A stretch of 10,832 nucleotides of DNA from Gammaproteobacteria bacterium (GTDB lineage: Bacteria; Pseudomonadota; Gammaproteobacteria; Chromatiales; Chromatiaceae): the NCBI GenBank assembly GCA_030620735.1, contig JAUXDV010000043.1, forward strand, positions 1 to 10,832, in the 5' to 3' direction. A program made the position numbers and the translations under genes. Position 1 is the first letter of the stretch. Every line of letters begins with the position of its first letter. Below, piece by piece: positions 1 to 7,092 of the stretch. A model generated the notes under the pieces. That model did no database searches, was not told where the DNA came from, and saw only the letters and a program-made list of their open reading frames with translations.

Positions 1-965
1 ACTCTCAGTCCCGCCCAGGCGGCATTGACCTGGCTATTGCTGTCGCCAAAATAGTGGCTGAATACCGATTTGAGATAGGCGATTTCACTCTTCAGCGGAT
101 GGACGTCGTCGGGATCCCCCCTGTAGAGAGTCTCGGTGGTTCCTATCAGGGTGCGTCCCTGCCAGGGGATGACAAACACTGCACGCTTGTCAGTTGGAGC
201 CTCGAGATAATAGGCCCCTCGTGACAACTGCATATCGATTTCAATGTGTGTTCCCTGTACATTGTCTGCCGCAATCACCGGCAAGGCCGGCGTGAAGCGC
301 TGCGCAACTGTTTCAGCCCACGGCCCTGCAGCATTGACTGCGATGGTTGTCTGTATCTGCCGGGTGGCGCCGCCTTCGCGATAGCTGATGCGGTAACCAT
401 GATCGAGGGCCTCCGCACACAAAAACTCGGCAGGCGCATGGAGTTGTGCGCCTAATTGCTGCGCTGAACGCATCACAGCCCCGGTTAAAGCAGCGTCGTC
501 AGTTTGTGCATCCCAGTATTGAAAAACCCTTTTAAGGTCATCCAGCTTCAAACCATCGAGTTGCTTCCATTCACGTCGATGCACAACCCTGAAGCCTGAG
601 TTGCTGTGAAACCCGGCCAGCAATCTGTACAGCATCAAACCTGTAGCGACCTTCAGCGCCGAACGGCTGTTCTGCTGATAGAGGGGAATATAAAACGGAA
701 GGCGTTTGACCAGGGTTGGCGCAAGCTGCAATAATAGCTCTCTCTGTTTGAGACTCTCCCTGACCAGTTTGAAATCATAGTTTTCCAGATAGCGCAGACC
801 GCCATGAATCAACTTGCTCGATTTGCTCGAAGTCCCGGCGGCAATGGCGCTCTTCTCCAGCAATGCAACCGAATAACCGGCCGCCGCCACCGACTGGGCC
901 ACGCCGACGCCGTTGATGCCACCGCCAATAACGACCACATCAAAACAGGGTTCAGAGCGGTTCAT
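1..965 (-). CDS. glpD: Aerobic glycerol-3-phosphate dehydrogenase (FAD-dependent), C-terminus off the left edge
   Basis: My reverse-strand translation from the ATG at 965-963 stays open to the window edge (321 codons; the E. coli enzyme has about 500). The N-terminus has a Rossmann FAD-binding glycine motif, VVIGGGINGVG (residues 11-21), and an acidic strand end at LLEK (35-38). The GlpD-type segment GTSSKSSKLIHGGLRYLE follows at 44-61. Further on are NAAGPWA and IGTTETLYRGDP, both typical of GlpD/GlpA FAD oxidoreductases. Family knowledge: the enzyme oxidises sn-glycerol 3-phosphate to dihydroxyacetone phosphate at the inner membrane and passes electrons to quinone. It lies downstream of a glycerophosphodiester phosphodiesterase whose product is its substrate, so a shared pathway is likely. 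The 153-nt gap between them holds a palindromic repeat, so strict co-transcription is not certain. The ribosome-binding site is weak (an AAGG immediately before the start). GlpA is the main alternative, but the KLIHGGLRYLE block favours GlpD. Confidence 0.93.
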   Translation of the reverse strand, partial: MNRSEPCFDVVVIGGGINGVGVAQSVAAAGYSVALLEKSAIAAGTSSKSSKLIHGGLRYLENYDFKLVRESLKQRELLLQLAPTLVKRLPFYIPLYQQNSRSALKVATGLMLYRLLAGFHSNSGFRVVHRREWKQLDGLKLDDLKRVFQYWDAQTDDAALTGAVMRSAQQLGAQLHAPAEFLCAEALDHGYRISYREGGATRQIQTTIAVNAAGPWAETVAQRFTPALPVIAADNVQGTHIEIDMQLSRGAYYLEAPTDKRAVFVIPWQGRTLIGTTETLYRGDPDDVHPLKSEIAYLKSVFSHYFGDSNSQVNAAWAGLR

Positions 966-1023
966 CCTTGACGTCTCTAGCAAAACCAAATCTCAATCTG
1001 ACAAACCAAAACAGCCTTCTTAA

Positions 1024-1078
1024 TCTCTCGCAGAGACGCAAAGGTTTTTCTTGGCGAGCTTTGCGGCTTTGCGAGAGA
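1024..1078 (+). repeat. Palindromic interspersed repeat, family 1, short copy (55 nt)
   Basis: The element is bounded by perfect 9-bp inverted termini, TCTCTCGCA (1024-1032) and TGCGAGAGA (1070-1078). The interior reads GACGCAAAGG, a T-run, then TTGGCGAGC. A second copy lies in the opposite orientation at 2646-2707 and matches almost base for base except for one extra 8-nt GACGCAAA unit. Two copies within 2 kb, both outside genes, indicate a dispersed non-coding element. It sits between the phosphodiesterase and glpD, where its hairpin could act on the shared transcript. Confidence 0.85.
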
Positions 1079-1118
1079 CATGTTTAATAATTGGCTCATT
1101 GGTAAAGATAGTGGCCAG

Positions 1119-1862
1119 TCAAAGATTACTGGCCAACATATTGGCGATATGATTGGTCTCAAAAAAGTGGAAGCCGCGTGACAGATAGTGATCACGTGCG
1201 GCGGCATTATCGATATTGTATAGCACCCATTGCCAGCTTCCCGGCCAGATAACTTCATGATCATGATCAGGAGGAAGCTTGTCGATGTTGATAAACAGAT
1301 AGTCCGGGGAGAGAGCCTCTGCCTGTTTACGGCTTTGTTCATCCCACTGCAGCAATACCCATCCTCCGCGTACAGCGTGATCTCGCATGACATCAGCAAT
1401 CACCTGCAAATCAAATGAGATGATGCAAACACGCGATTGCACAGGGACGATTCTGTGCATAACCGCCTGCAGACAACGCTCTCTTCCAAAGTGATAGAGG
1501 CTTTTTCGCTTGATTTCGATAAAGGCCGTCACCTGTGGATAGCCGCATAACAGCTCGACAAATTGATCCAGAGATGCGAATCGAGTTGTATTGAATCGCT
1601 CGCCAAAACGTTCGGGATAACAGGCAGGGATTTGCTGCAGTTGTTGATATGTCAGATCAAACAAACTGGCGTCAACACCGGCAATACGATTCAGGCCGTC
1701 ATCATGAGAGAGGACCGGAACCTCATCTGCGGTGAGATGGATGTCGGTTTCAATATAGTTCGCTCCGGCAGATATGGCTGCATGGTAGCCTGCCAGAGAG
1801 TTCTCCGGAAAACGGAAGGGATCCCCGCGGTGCGCTACCCAGTCAATTTGCGGTGTTGTCAA
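1119..1862 (-). CDS. Glycerophosphodiester phosphodiesterase (GDPD/UgpQ-like, cytoplasmic)
   Basis: A 247-residue protein with the whole GDPD active-site signature near its N-terminus: AHRGD with H11 and R12, PENS (19-22), IETDIHLTADEVPVLSHDD (E38, D40, H53), and the FIEIK block with E116 and K118. These match the metal ligands and catalytic histidines of the family. It hydrolyses deacylated phospholipid glycerophosphodiesters to sn-glycerol 3-phosphate and an alcohol. There is no signal peptide and the length fits cytoplasmic UgpQ-type enzymes. The start is TTG (1862-1860): no ATG occurs in frame between the upstream in-frame stop (1898-1896) and this codon, and the HRG motif follows ten residues later. 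The start lies 20 nt inside the preceding gene, so translation is probably coupled. glpD downstream would use the product. The symbol is left blank because UgpQ and GlpQ types cannot be separated with certainty here. Confidence 0.92.
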   Translation of the reverse strand: MTTPQIDWVAHRGDPFRFPENSLAGYHAAISAGANYIETDIHLTADEVPVLSHDDGLNRIAGVDASLFDLTYQQLQQIPACYPERFGERFNTTRFASLDQFVELLCGYPQVTAFIEIKRKSLYHFGRERCLQAVMHRIVPVQSRVCIISFDLQVIADVMRDHAVRGGWVLLQWDEQSRKQAEALSPDYLFINIDKLPPDHDHEVIWPGSWQWVLYNIDNAAARDHYLSRGFHFFETNHIANMLASNL

Positions 1863-2109
1863 ATGGCTGCTCTGACGATTTATCCGATTGAATTTTCAGG
1901 TCAGGGAGATCGACCTTGCCAATCACATGCAGCACGATACCGCCACCGATGCAAAAGATCACCGAGGCCATCAGGCTGGCTACGATAGGATTGTCACTAC
2001 CTAACTGGCGATTGTAATAGAATGCGGCGATCACACAGACGATGCCGAACAAATAAAAAATAATCGCCGAAGTGAATGCGATTTTCTGACCTATACCACG
2101 CTGTTTCAT
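1843..2109 (-). CDS. Small membrane protein of unknown function, two predicted transmembrane helices
   Basis: An 88-residue protein with a short basic N-terminus (MKQRGIGQK), a first hydrophobic helix at about residues 9-30 (FTSAIIFYLFGIVCVIAAFY), a short polar loop, and a second helix at about 42-63 (IVASLMASVIFCIGGGIVLHVI). A charged tail of about 25 residues follows. The expected arrangement is a helical hairpin in the inner membrane. I do not recognise a named family. Its 20-nt overlap with the glycerophosphodiester phosphodiesterase on the same strand argues that it is a real first gene of that operon. No good Shine-Dalgarno sequence precedes the ATG. A role in glycerophosphodiester uptake or lipid metabolism can be guessed only from the neighbourhood. 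Confidence 0.7.
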   Translation of the reverse strand: MKQRGIGQKIAFTSAIIFYLFGIVCVIAAFYYNRQLGSDNPIVASLMASVIFCIGGGIVLHVIGKVDLPDLKIQSDKSSEQPFDNTAN

Positions 2110-2135
2110 AAGTTTTTTAATTCACTGTTTATAGA

Positions 2136-2141
2136 TATAAT
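2136..2141 (+). promoter_or_regulatory. Possible -10 element upstream of the S24-domain gene
   Basis: An exact TATAAT lies in an AT-rich part of the divergent intergenic region, about 90 nt before the S24-domain ATG. The position 17 nt upstream is only a T-run and is a poor -35 match, so this is a weak suggestion from sequence alone. The same stretch reads TATTATATC on the minus strand and could also serve the membrane-protein operon. Confidence 0.3.
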
Positions 2142-2197
2142 AGCGCTCAGGTTACATCAAAATCGGTTTCATTTCCTAATTCAGCATGGTGCCGAAT

Positions 2198-2225
2198 CCT
2201 AAAACCTAAAACTTAAAACCTATCC
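2198..2225 (+). repeat. Short heptamer tandem repeat just before the S24-domain start
   Basis: Consecutive 7-nt units CCTAAAA, CCTAAAA, CTTAAAA and a partial CCTATCC end two bases before the ATG at 2228. The tract occupies the place where a Shine-Dalgarno sequence would be expected, and no such sequence is visible. Its length could vary between strains and alter translation; this is inference. Confidence 0.6.
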
Positions 2226-2227
2226 CC

Positions 2228-2593
2228 ATGAAAGAATTTCCTGAAATTAAAGTAGAAATTGCCGATGAGGCCGGCGACTCCCTGAGCAGTTGTGCAGGGT
2301 CGGAACCCTTTGCCCTGCAGGTGCTGGGCGACAGCATGGAGCCTGAATTCCCTGACGAATGCATCGTCATCATCGAGCCCAACACCAAATGCAGCAGCGG
2401 CGCCTTTGTGTTTGCCGAAATCGAGGGCTCGCGCTGGTTTCGCCAGTATCTCAATGATGACAATGGTGAAAGACTTGTCGCGCTGAATGACGACTATCCC
2501 GAGATGCCCCTCGATGGTTTCGAATGGCAGATACACGGGATCATTGTGCAACGCAATATCCGACGCAAGATCAAGCACTACGATGTTCATTAA
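2228..2593 (+). CDS. Stand-alone S24 (LexA/UmuD-like) peptidase-fold protein, probably catalytically degenerate
   Basis: A 121-residue protein centred on LQVLGDSMEPEF (residues 30-41), where GDSM carries the nucleophile serine (S36) of the S24 family. The following strands, IVIIEPNT and GAFVFAEIEGSRWFRQY (58-74), match the LexA C-terminal fold. The general-base lysine of LexA and UmuD lies about 37 residues after the serine; here that place is RWFRQ (R72, Q73), with no lysine. Ala-Gly pairs occur at 15-16 and 23-24, but only 20 and 12 residues before S36, closer than the spacing of about 35 in LexA/UmuD. There is no helix-turn-helix region, so it is not a repressor itself. The start is fixed by an in-frame TAA at 2207-2209; no ribosome-binding site is visible. 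It is separated by 245 nt of repeats from the efflux operon, so a link is not implied. Alternatives are a regulatory partner or antagonist of a LexA-like protein, or a protein with an unusual catalytic residue. Confidence 0.8.
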   Translation: MKEFPEIKVEIADEAGDSLSSCAGSEPFALQVLGDSMEPEFPDECIVIIEPNTKCSSGAFVFAEIEGSRWFRQYLNDDNGERLVALNDDYPEMPLDGFEWQIHGIIVQRNIRRKIKHYDVH

Positions 2594-2645
2594 GAATTGT
2601 TGAGCGGCCAACACTCTTGCACAATGAATAATATTTCAATCATAA

Positions 2646-2707
2646 CTCTCGCAAAGCCGCTAAGCTCGCCAAGAAAAACCTTTGCGTCTTTGCGTCTCTG
2701 CGAGAGA
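2646..2707 (-). repeat. Palindromic interspersed repeat, family 1, long copy (inverted relative to 1024-1078)
   Basis: Read on the minus strand this is the same element as at 1024-1078: CTCTCGCA and TGCGAGAG ends (2646-2653 and 2699-2706), the GACGCAAAGG core, T-run and TTGGCGAGC. It carries one additional 8-nt GACGCAAA unit. It lies in the gap between the S24-domain gene and the efflux operon, 8 nt from a second, unrelated palindrome. Confidence 0.85.
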
Positions 2708-2714
2708 TTCAGTT

Positions 2715-2786
2715 CGTAGGGTGTCAATAAGCGGAGCGCATTGCACCGAAAAATGGCGGGATGCGCTGCGCTCATGCCGCCCTACG
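2715..2786. repeat. Palindromic interspersed repeat, family 2 (about 72 nt)
   Basis: Terminal inverted arms CGTAGGG (2715-2721) and CCCTACG (2780-2786) are perfect. Inner arms GCGGAGCGCAT (2731-2741) and ATGCGCTGCGC (2761-2771) pair at 10 of 11 positions. The design GTAGGG...AGCGCAT...ATGCGCT...CCCTAC resembles dispersed repeats I recall from many proteobacterial genomes; only one full copy is in this window. Its right arm contains an ATG that would artificially extend the adaptor gene downstream. Confidence 0.75.
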
Positions 2787-2838
2787 GATAATCATCAACT
2801 TAGATTTGGATATGATGTTATTCAAAAGTCTTTTTGAT

Positions 2839-3873
2839 ATGAAATCCCTGCTAGCAATAGTGTTTCTGGTGCTCTTATCCGCCTGTGGACAGGAGTCAGA
2901 TAACAGCAGCGGGAACAAGCATGAATCCAAGCTGCATCTTGTTGCCGTCACCCGGGTGCATGAGGGCGATCTCAGCAGAAGCTATGAGCGCCGGGGCATT
3001 CTCAAGGCGCGGCGCAGCGTCAGGATCCATACCCTTGAAGAGGGCATGGTGATCACCCTTCCCTGGTATGAGGGCGACGCCGTCAAGCAGGGCGAAGAGT
3101 TGCTGACCCTCGACAACGAACTGCTGCAGGCAGAACTGGTCAAGGTGGAAGCACGATTGGACAAGGCCGATCAAAATCACAAACGTCTGCTTCGCCTGAG
3201 AAAAACCAAAGCGGCCTCCCTCGATGAATTGATCGCAGCGCAGACCGAAGTTGCTGTGCAGAAGGCGGAGATTTCCCAACTGCAGACACATATCAGACGC
3301 ACCTCTATCAAGGCGCCTTTTGACGGAGTGATCACCGAACGCCTGTTGAATGTGGGCGACCTGGCGACGGCAAAAAGCCATCTGCTGACACTGGTCGATC
3401 CGCAGTCACTGGTGGTTGATCTCAGCCTGCCGGAGTTTCTACTGCTGCAGTTCAAACCGCAGATGCAGGCCATGATCCGTTTTGGCGAGCAGTCTCAAAG
3501 TGATGAAAAATGGTATCCGGCAACCATCAGCCGCATCTATCCGACCATCGATGAATCAACCGCTATGGGATTGATGGAGCTGAAACCAGTGACACTGCCG
3601 CAGGACGTTCTTATCGGCCAGAGAGTCAATGTCAGGCTCGAGACAGCCCTCAAACAGCAGATATCGATTCCCTACCAGGCCCTGCAGCAGTCCCGGGACG
3701 GCCACTACGTCTATGTTGTCGAAGAGAACAAGGCGCTCAAACGTCCTGTGAAAGCTGTATTTTTCGGCTCCCGGCAGATTGTGATCAGCAGCGGCCTCAG
3801 TGATGGGGAAACCATTGTCACGCGCGGATTCCTTGGTCTCGAAGATGGCGCCGACATCAAAATAGTTGAATGA
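2839..3873 (+). CDS. RND efflux periplasmic adaptor (membrane fusion protein), lipoprotein
   Basis: From the ATG at 2839 this is a 344-residue lipoprotein precursor. A short hydrophobic signal ends in the lipobox LLSAC (C16 lipidated), followed by a polar Ser/Asn-rich linker. Domain order is that of the AcrA/HlyD family: first lipoyl half (about 61-94, EEGMVITLPWYEGDAVKQGE), a coiled-coil hairpin (about 94-155, rich in Lys, Glu and Leu), the second lipoyl half IKAPFDGVITERLLNVGD (157-174), a beta-barrel, and a membrane-proximal domain. It would bridge the inner-membrane pump to an outer-membrane channel. The reading frame is open back to 2761, but that part lies inside a palindromic repeat, so I place the start just before the signal peptide. 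ATGs at 2812 and 2815 are alternatives, and no site has a clear Shine-Dalgarno sequence. The residue after the cysteine is Gly, not Asp. The stop overlaps the pump start as ATGA, indicating translational coupling. Substrate unknown. Confidence 0.92.
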   Translation: MKSLLAIVFLVLLSACGQESDNSSGNKHESKLHLVAVTRVHEGDLSRSYERRGILKARRSVRIHTLEEGMVITLPWYEGDAVKQGEELLTLDNELLQAELVKVEARLDKADQNHKRLLRLRKTKAASLDELIAAQTEVAVQKAEISQLQTHIRRTSIKAPFDGVITERLLNVGDLATAKSHLLTLVDPQSLVVDLSLPEFLLLQFKPQMQAMIRFGEQSQSDEKWYPATISRIYPTIDESTAMGLMELKPVTLPQDVLIGQRVNVRLETALKQQISIPYQALQQSRDGHYVYVVEENKALKRPVKAVFFGSRQIVISSGLSDGETIVTRGFLGLEDGADIKIVE

Positions 3874-6800
3874 AAGCATCAGCATCCCGCGGTAATATCA
3901 GCATCTGGTGCATGCACCATCCCATCGGCGTGGTGATGCTCACACTTGCTGCGATGATGCTGGGGCTGCTTGCCTATACGCGCCTGAGTATCGATCTGCT
4001 GCCGCATGTCATTCACCCGGAGGTGCGCGTCAGGGTAATGGATCCGGGTGTGCCGGCGAAGATCATGGAAGACAAGGTGACGCGTCAGCTCGAAGAGCAG
4101 CTGGCGATTACCGAAGGTGTGGTGCATATCCATTCGACAACCAGCAAGGGGCGTTCAGCGATCGATCTCTCCTTTGATTATGAGAAAGATATCGATATTG
4201 CACTGCGCGACGCCAGCAACCGCCTGGACCGTGCAAGGCGTTTTCTGCCGGACACGATTGACCCGCCGATTATCTATAAGCGCGACCCCTTTCAACGGCC
4301 GGTCATGATTCTGCTGGCCTCCTCCACCCTGCGTTCGGCGCTGGAGATCAGGGAGTGGGCTGATTACACCTTGAGCAAGCTGCTGCTGAATCTTCCCGGG
4401 ATTGCAGCCATCGAGGTCGGCGGCGGGGTCAATCGCGAGATTCAGATAGAGGTTGACCAGGAACGACTGGCTGCCAGCGGCATCGACATCACGACTCTGA
4501 CTGACATCATCAGCAACAGCAACAGCGACACGGCGACTGGCCGGCTTGAGATGCGCAGCGGCGAAATCAGCGGCATAACACGCGGACAATTCAGCAGTGT
4601 CGATGCTTTTGGAAAGCTGACCCTGCCTCGATCGAATTTGCAGGTCAGCGATGTTGCTACGATCTACGACGCCAGTGAAGAGGAGCGAATTCGCGTGCGC
4701 AGCAACGGCATGCCGGGCGTCAAGGTCTCGATCCAGAAACAGCCCGGAGAGAATACCGTCGACGTTGTTGCTGCTGTCACACTGGCGCTGGGGCAGCTCA
4801 GGAATAACAACCTGATTCCAGACGATATCTCTCTCTCCATCGTCAAGGATGATTCCACGCAAATAAAAAGCGCCATCGATACGACTTTGCAGGCTGCTGT
4901 AAGCGGCGCACTGCTTGCAATGCTGGTGGTCTACCTGATGCTGGGGGATCTGAAACGCACGCTGATTATCGGCACGGCAATCCCTATCGCCATGCTGATG
5001 ACCTTCCTGCTGATGTCAATCGTGGGGCTCAATATCAATATCATGACACTCGGTGGATTGGCGCTGGGCATCGGCATGCTGGTCGACAGCACCATTGTGA
5101 TGCTGGAAAATATCCACCGTCATCAGCAAATGGAGTCTGATCCTGCGAATGCGGTCACAGAGGTCGCCGGAGCCATTTTCGCCTCGACCACCACCAACCT
5201 GGCCGCCATTCTCCCCTTTATGTTGCTCGTCAGCATCATCGGGCTGCTGTTTCGGGAGATGCTGTTTACAATCTCCTCGGCCATCGTCGCTGCAATGGTG
5301 GTCTCGCTGACCCTGATTCCGGCCCTTGCAGGCAGACTGAAACCCGCAAAGCATTCAGGCTTTGTCGATTCAGCTACTGTTGCAGTTTCCAGCGGCTACA
5401 GCCGGCTGCTGCAGCGCATCTTATCCCTTCCAGCCATAATCAGGGTCCTCCTCGTCGCCCTGTTTGTCATCGGCATCGCAGTCACATCACGTGATTTTTT
5501 CGAATTACCGGATAGTCTGCTGCCGAAAATGGATGAAGGTTCCATCATGGTAATTTTGAGCGCTGATGAAGGAAGTGATATCGACACCATGGACAAGTTG
5601 ACGCATCGGGTGGAGAAAATCATCGGCGCACAACCCGATGTGGAAACCATCTTCACCACGGTGGGCGGTTTTATTTTTGGGCGCACCCAGGTCGAGCGTC
5701 CAAACCGTTCATCGATTCAGGTGCTGCTCAAACAGACATCAGAGCGCTCGATCACGGCGCAAGAGTGGGTCACAGAGTTCCGTGAACAGATGCTGGAGGT
5801 CGGAATTCCCGGGCTGCGCATCCGTTCCTATGTGCGCTCCATGCGCGGCATCCGCATCAACCAGGGAGAAGATGACCTCTCTCTTCAGGTTCGCGGCGCC
5901 AATCTGGAGGCTCTGACCACGATTGCCGAACAGCTCAAGGAGAAGCTGCAAACCCTGCCGAATCTGAATAACCTGCGCCACTCCAATGAGGATCCGGCGC
6001 GCGAGATGGTGCTGCAGATCGACCATGAGAAAGCGGCCCGTTATGGCATCGATGCGTCATCGATCGGCCAGCTGGTGCGCACCGCCCTCGATGGCAAGAT
6101 CATCACCAGCTTCTATGCCGATGACCGCAGCATCAATGTTCGCCTGCGCTTAAAGAAGAGGCAATGGCGCAGTCCGGGCGATCTGCACAATATCCAGCTG
6201 CTGAGAAAGAGCGAAGAGCATCCTGCGGTGCGGCTTGCCGATGTCGCGACCATTCTTATACAGGCTGCGCCGGCGAAGATTCAGCGAGACCGCCAGCAAC
6301 GCATCGTTGAAGTGGGCGCATCCTTCGTCGATGCGGACAAGATGCAGTCGACCCTGCGCGAGGCGCTTGAAATCGCCCACAGCCTCGATCTGCCAGATGG
6401 CTATGGCATTATCGAGGCAGGCAGCCTCAAAAATCTGCAGCAGAGCCACTCTCTCGGCATGACACTGCTGGCGCTGGCGCTGTTTCTGGTGCTGGTGGTG
6501 ATGGCCGTACAGTATGAATCCCTGCGCAATCCACTGGTGATTATGCTTGGAGTTCCTTTCAGCGTCATCGGTGTTTCAATTGGCCTGGATATGACTGAAA
6601 CTCCTATCTCCATGCCGGTATGGATCGGCATGATCATGCTCGCCGGCATCGTTGTCAACAACGCCATCGTGCTGGTCGAAACCATTGAGATTCAACGTCG
6701 AAACGGGATGGATCGATGCAAGGCCACAGTTGAGGCGGCGCGCATCAGGCTCAAACCCATCCTCATGACAACCCTGACCACGGTGTTTGGCATGCTGCCG

Positions 6801-6935
6801 CTGGCCATGGCGCATGGCGAGGGCTCGGAGATGCTGCAGCCGCTCGCCGTGGTCATCATCTCCGGACTACTGTTCTCGATACTGGTGAGCCTGCTGCTGA
6901 TTCCAATCTTCTACGTTGCGCTTGCGAGGCGTTAA
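3870..6935 (+). CDS. RND superfamily efflux pump permease (AcrB-like)
   Basis: A 1021-residue inner-membrane antiporter with the duplicated RND plan. TM1 is near residues 15-35, followed by a large periplasmic porter loop. TM helices lie around 340-490 and TM7 near 525. A second porter loop with RSMRGIRINQGEDD follows, and a second helix group runs from about 865 to the end. The TM4 motif GIGMLVDSTIVMLEN has one acid (D406); the second Asp of AcrB (D408) is Ser407. In TM10 the AcrB lysine K940 position is Asn930 (VVNNAIVLVE), while the threonine in PILMT is kept (T967). These single-Asp, VNN-type relays occur in many non-AcrB RND pumps, so proton coupling is still expected. The charged TM4/TM10 signatures do not match CusA/CzcA metal pumps closely. 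It forms a tripartite pump with the upstream adaptor (ATGA overlap). No TolC-type channel gene is adjacent, so one must be supplied from elsewhere. Substrate cannot be predicted. Confidence 0.96.
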   Translation: MKASASRGNISIWCMHHPIGVVMLTLAAMMLGLLAYTRLSIDLLPHVIHPEVRVRVMDPGVPAKIMEDKVTRQLEEQLAITEGVVHIHSTTSKGRSAIDLSFDYEKDIDIALRDASNRLDRARRFLPDTIDPPIIYKRDPFQRPVMILLASSTLRSALEIREWADYTLSKLLLNLPGIAAIEVGGGVNREIQIEVDQERLAASGIDITTLTDIISNSNSDTATGRLEMRSGEISGITRGQFSSVDAFGKLTLPRSNLQVSDVATIYDASEEERIRVRSNGMPGVKVSIQKQPGENTVDVVAAVTLALGQLRNNNLIPDDISLSIVKDDSTQIKSAIDTTLQAAVSGALLAMLVVYLMLGDLKRTLIIGTAIPIAMLMTFLLMSIVGLNINIMTLGGLALGIGMLVDSTIVMLENIHRHQQMESDPANAVTEVAGAIFASTTTNLAAILPFMLLVSIIGLLFREMLFTISSAIVAAMVVSLTLIPALAGRLKPAKHSGFVDSATVAVSSGYSRLLQRILSLPAIIRVLLVALFVIGIAVTSRDFFELPDSLLPKMDEGSIMVILSADEGSDIDTMDKLTHRVEKIIGAQPDVETIFTTVGGFIFGRTQVERPNRSSIQVLLKQTSERSITAQEWVTEFREQMLEVGIPGLRIRSYVRSMRGIRINQGEDDLSLQVRGANLEALTTIAEQLKEKLQTLPNLNNLRHSNEDPAREMVLQIDHEKAARYGIDASSIGQLVRTALDGKIITSFYADDRSINVRLRLKKRQWRSPGDLHNIQLLRKSEEHPAVRLADVATILIQAAPAKIQRDRQQRIVEVGASFVDADKMQSTLREALEIAHSLDLPDGYGIIEAGSLKNLQQSHSLGMTLLALALFLVLVVMAVQYESLRNPLVIMLGVPFSVIGVSIGLDMTETPISMPVWIGMIMLAGIVVNNAIVLVETIEIQRRNGMDRCKATVEAARIRLKPILMTTLTTVFGMLPLAMAHGEGSEMLQPLAVVIISGLLFSILVSLLLIPIFYVALARR

Positions 6936-6970
6936 AAATCGCGTATGCCGTCCAACGGGTTATTTTTTCC

Positions 6971-7027
6971 ACAGATGCACACAGATAAACACAGATGAAG
7001 AGATTTTTTATGTCTGTGTGCATCTGT
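6971..7027. repeat. Palindromic interspersed repeat, family 3 (ACAGATGCACACAGA arms)
   Basis: Perfect 15-bp inverted arms ACAGATGCACACAGA (6971-6985) and TCTGTGTGCATCTGT (7013-7027) enclose a 27-nt AT-rich loop that contains another ACACAGATGAAGAG unit. A strong hairpin would form directly downstream of the RND pump gene and might help end or stabilise its transcript. Similar ACAGAT-rich palindromes are common between genes in environmental bacterial genomes (from memory). Confidence 0.85.
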
Positions 7028-7089
7028 CATTGCGAGGAGCCTTAGCGACGCGGCAATCTGCCCGAGATTGCTTCGTTCCTCGCAATGAC
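7026..7089. repeat. Palindromic interspersed repeat, family 4 (GTCATTGCGAGGA arms)
   Basis: Outer arms GTCATTGCGAGGA (7026-7038) and TCCTCGCAATGAC (7077-7089) are perfect over 13 bp. Nested inner arms GCAATCT (7053-7059) and AGATTGC (7065-7071) are perfect over 7 bp. This arrangement matches a widely dispersed bacterial repeat of the CATTGCGAGGAGC...GCAATC type that I recall from many unrelated genomes. Its left end shares two bases with the preceding family 3 element, so one appears inserted at, or joined exactly to, the end of the other. Confidence 0.88.
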
Positions 7090-7092
7090 GAA

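Noticed and set aside
1024..2707. Composite transposon bounded by the two family 1 repeats
   Set aside because: No transposase lies between them, the genes are core metabolic or regulatory, and no target-site duplication could be recognised.
2761..2838. N-terminal extension of the adaptor protein from an ATG at 2761
   Set aside because: The ATG lies in the right arm of a palindromic repeat, and the extension precedes an intact lipoprotein signal peptide that begins at 2839.
4155..4862. 235-codon open frame opposite the RND pump gene
   Set aside because: It is antisense to a strongly conserved pump, has low-complexity Asp/Arg/Gln-rich composition and no recognisable domain.
6948..6968. Possible rho-independent terminator after the RND gene
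   Set aside because: The stem is only 4 bp (CCGT/ACGG) before a T-run; the larger palindromes that follow are better candidates for transcript 3' structure.
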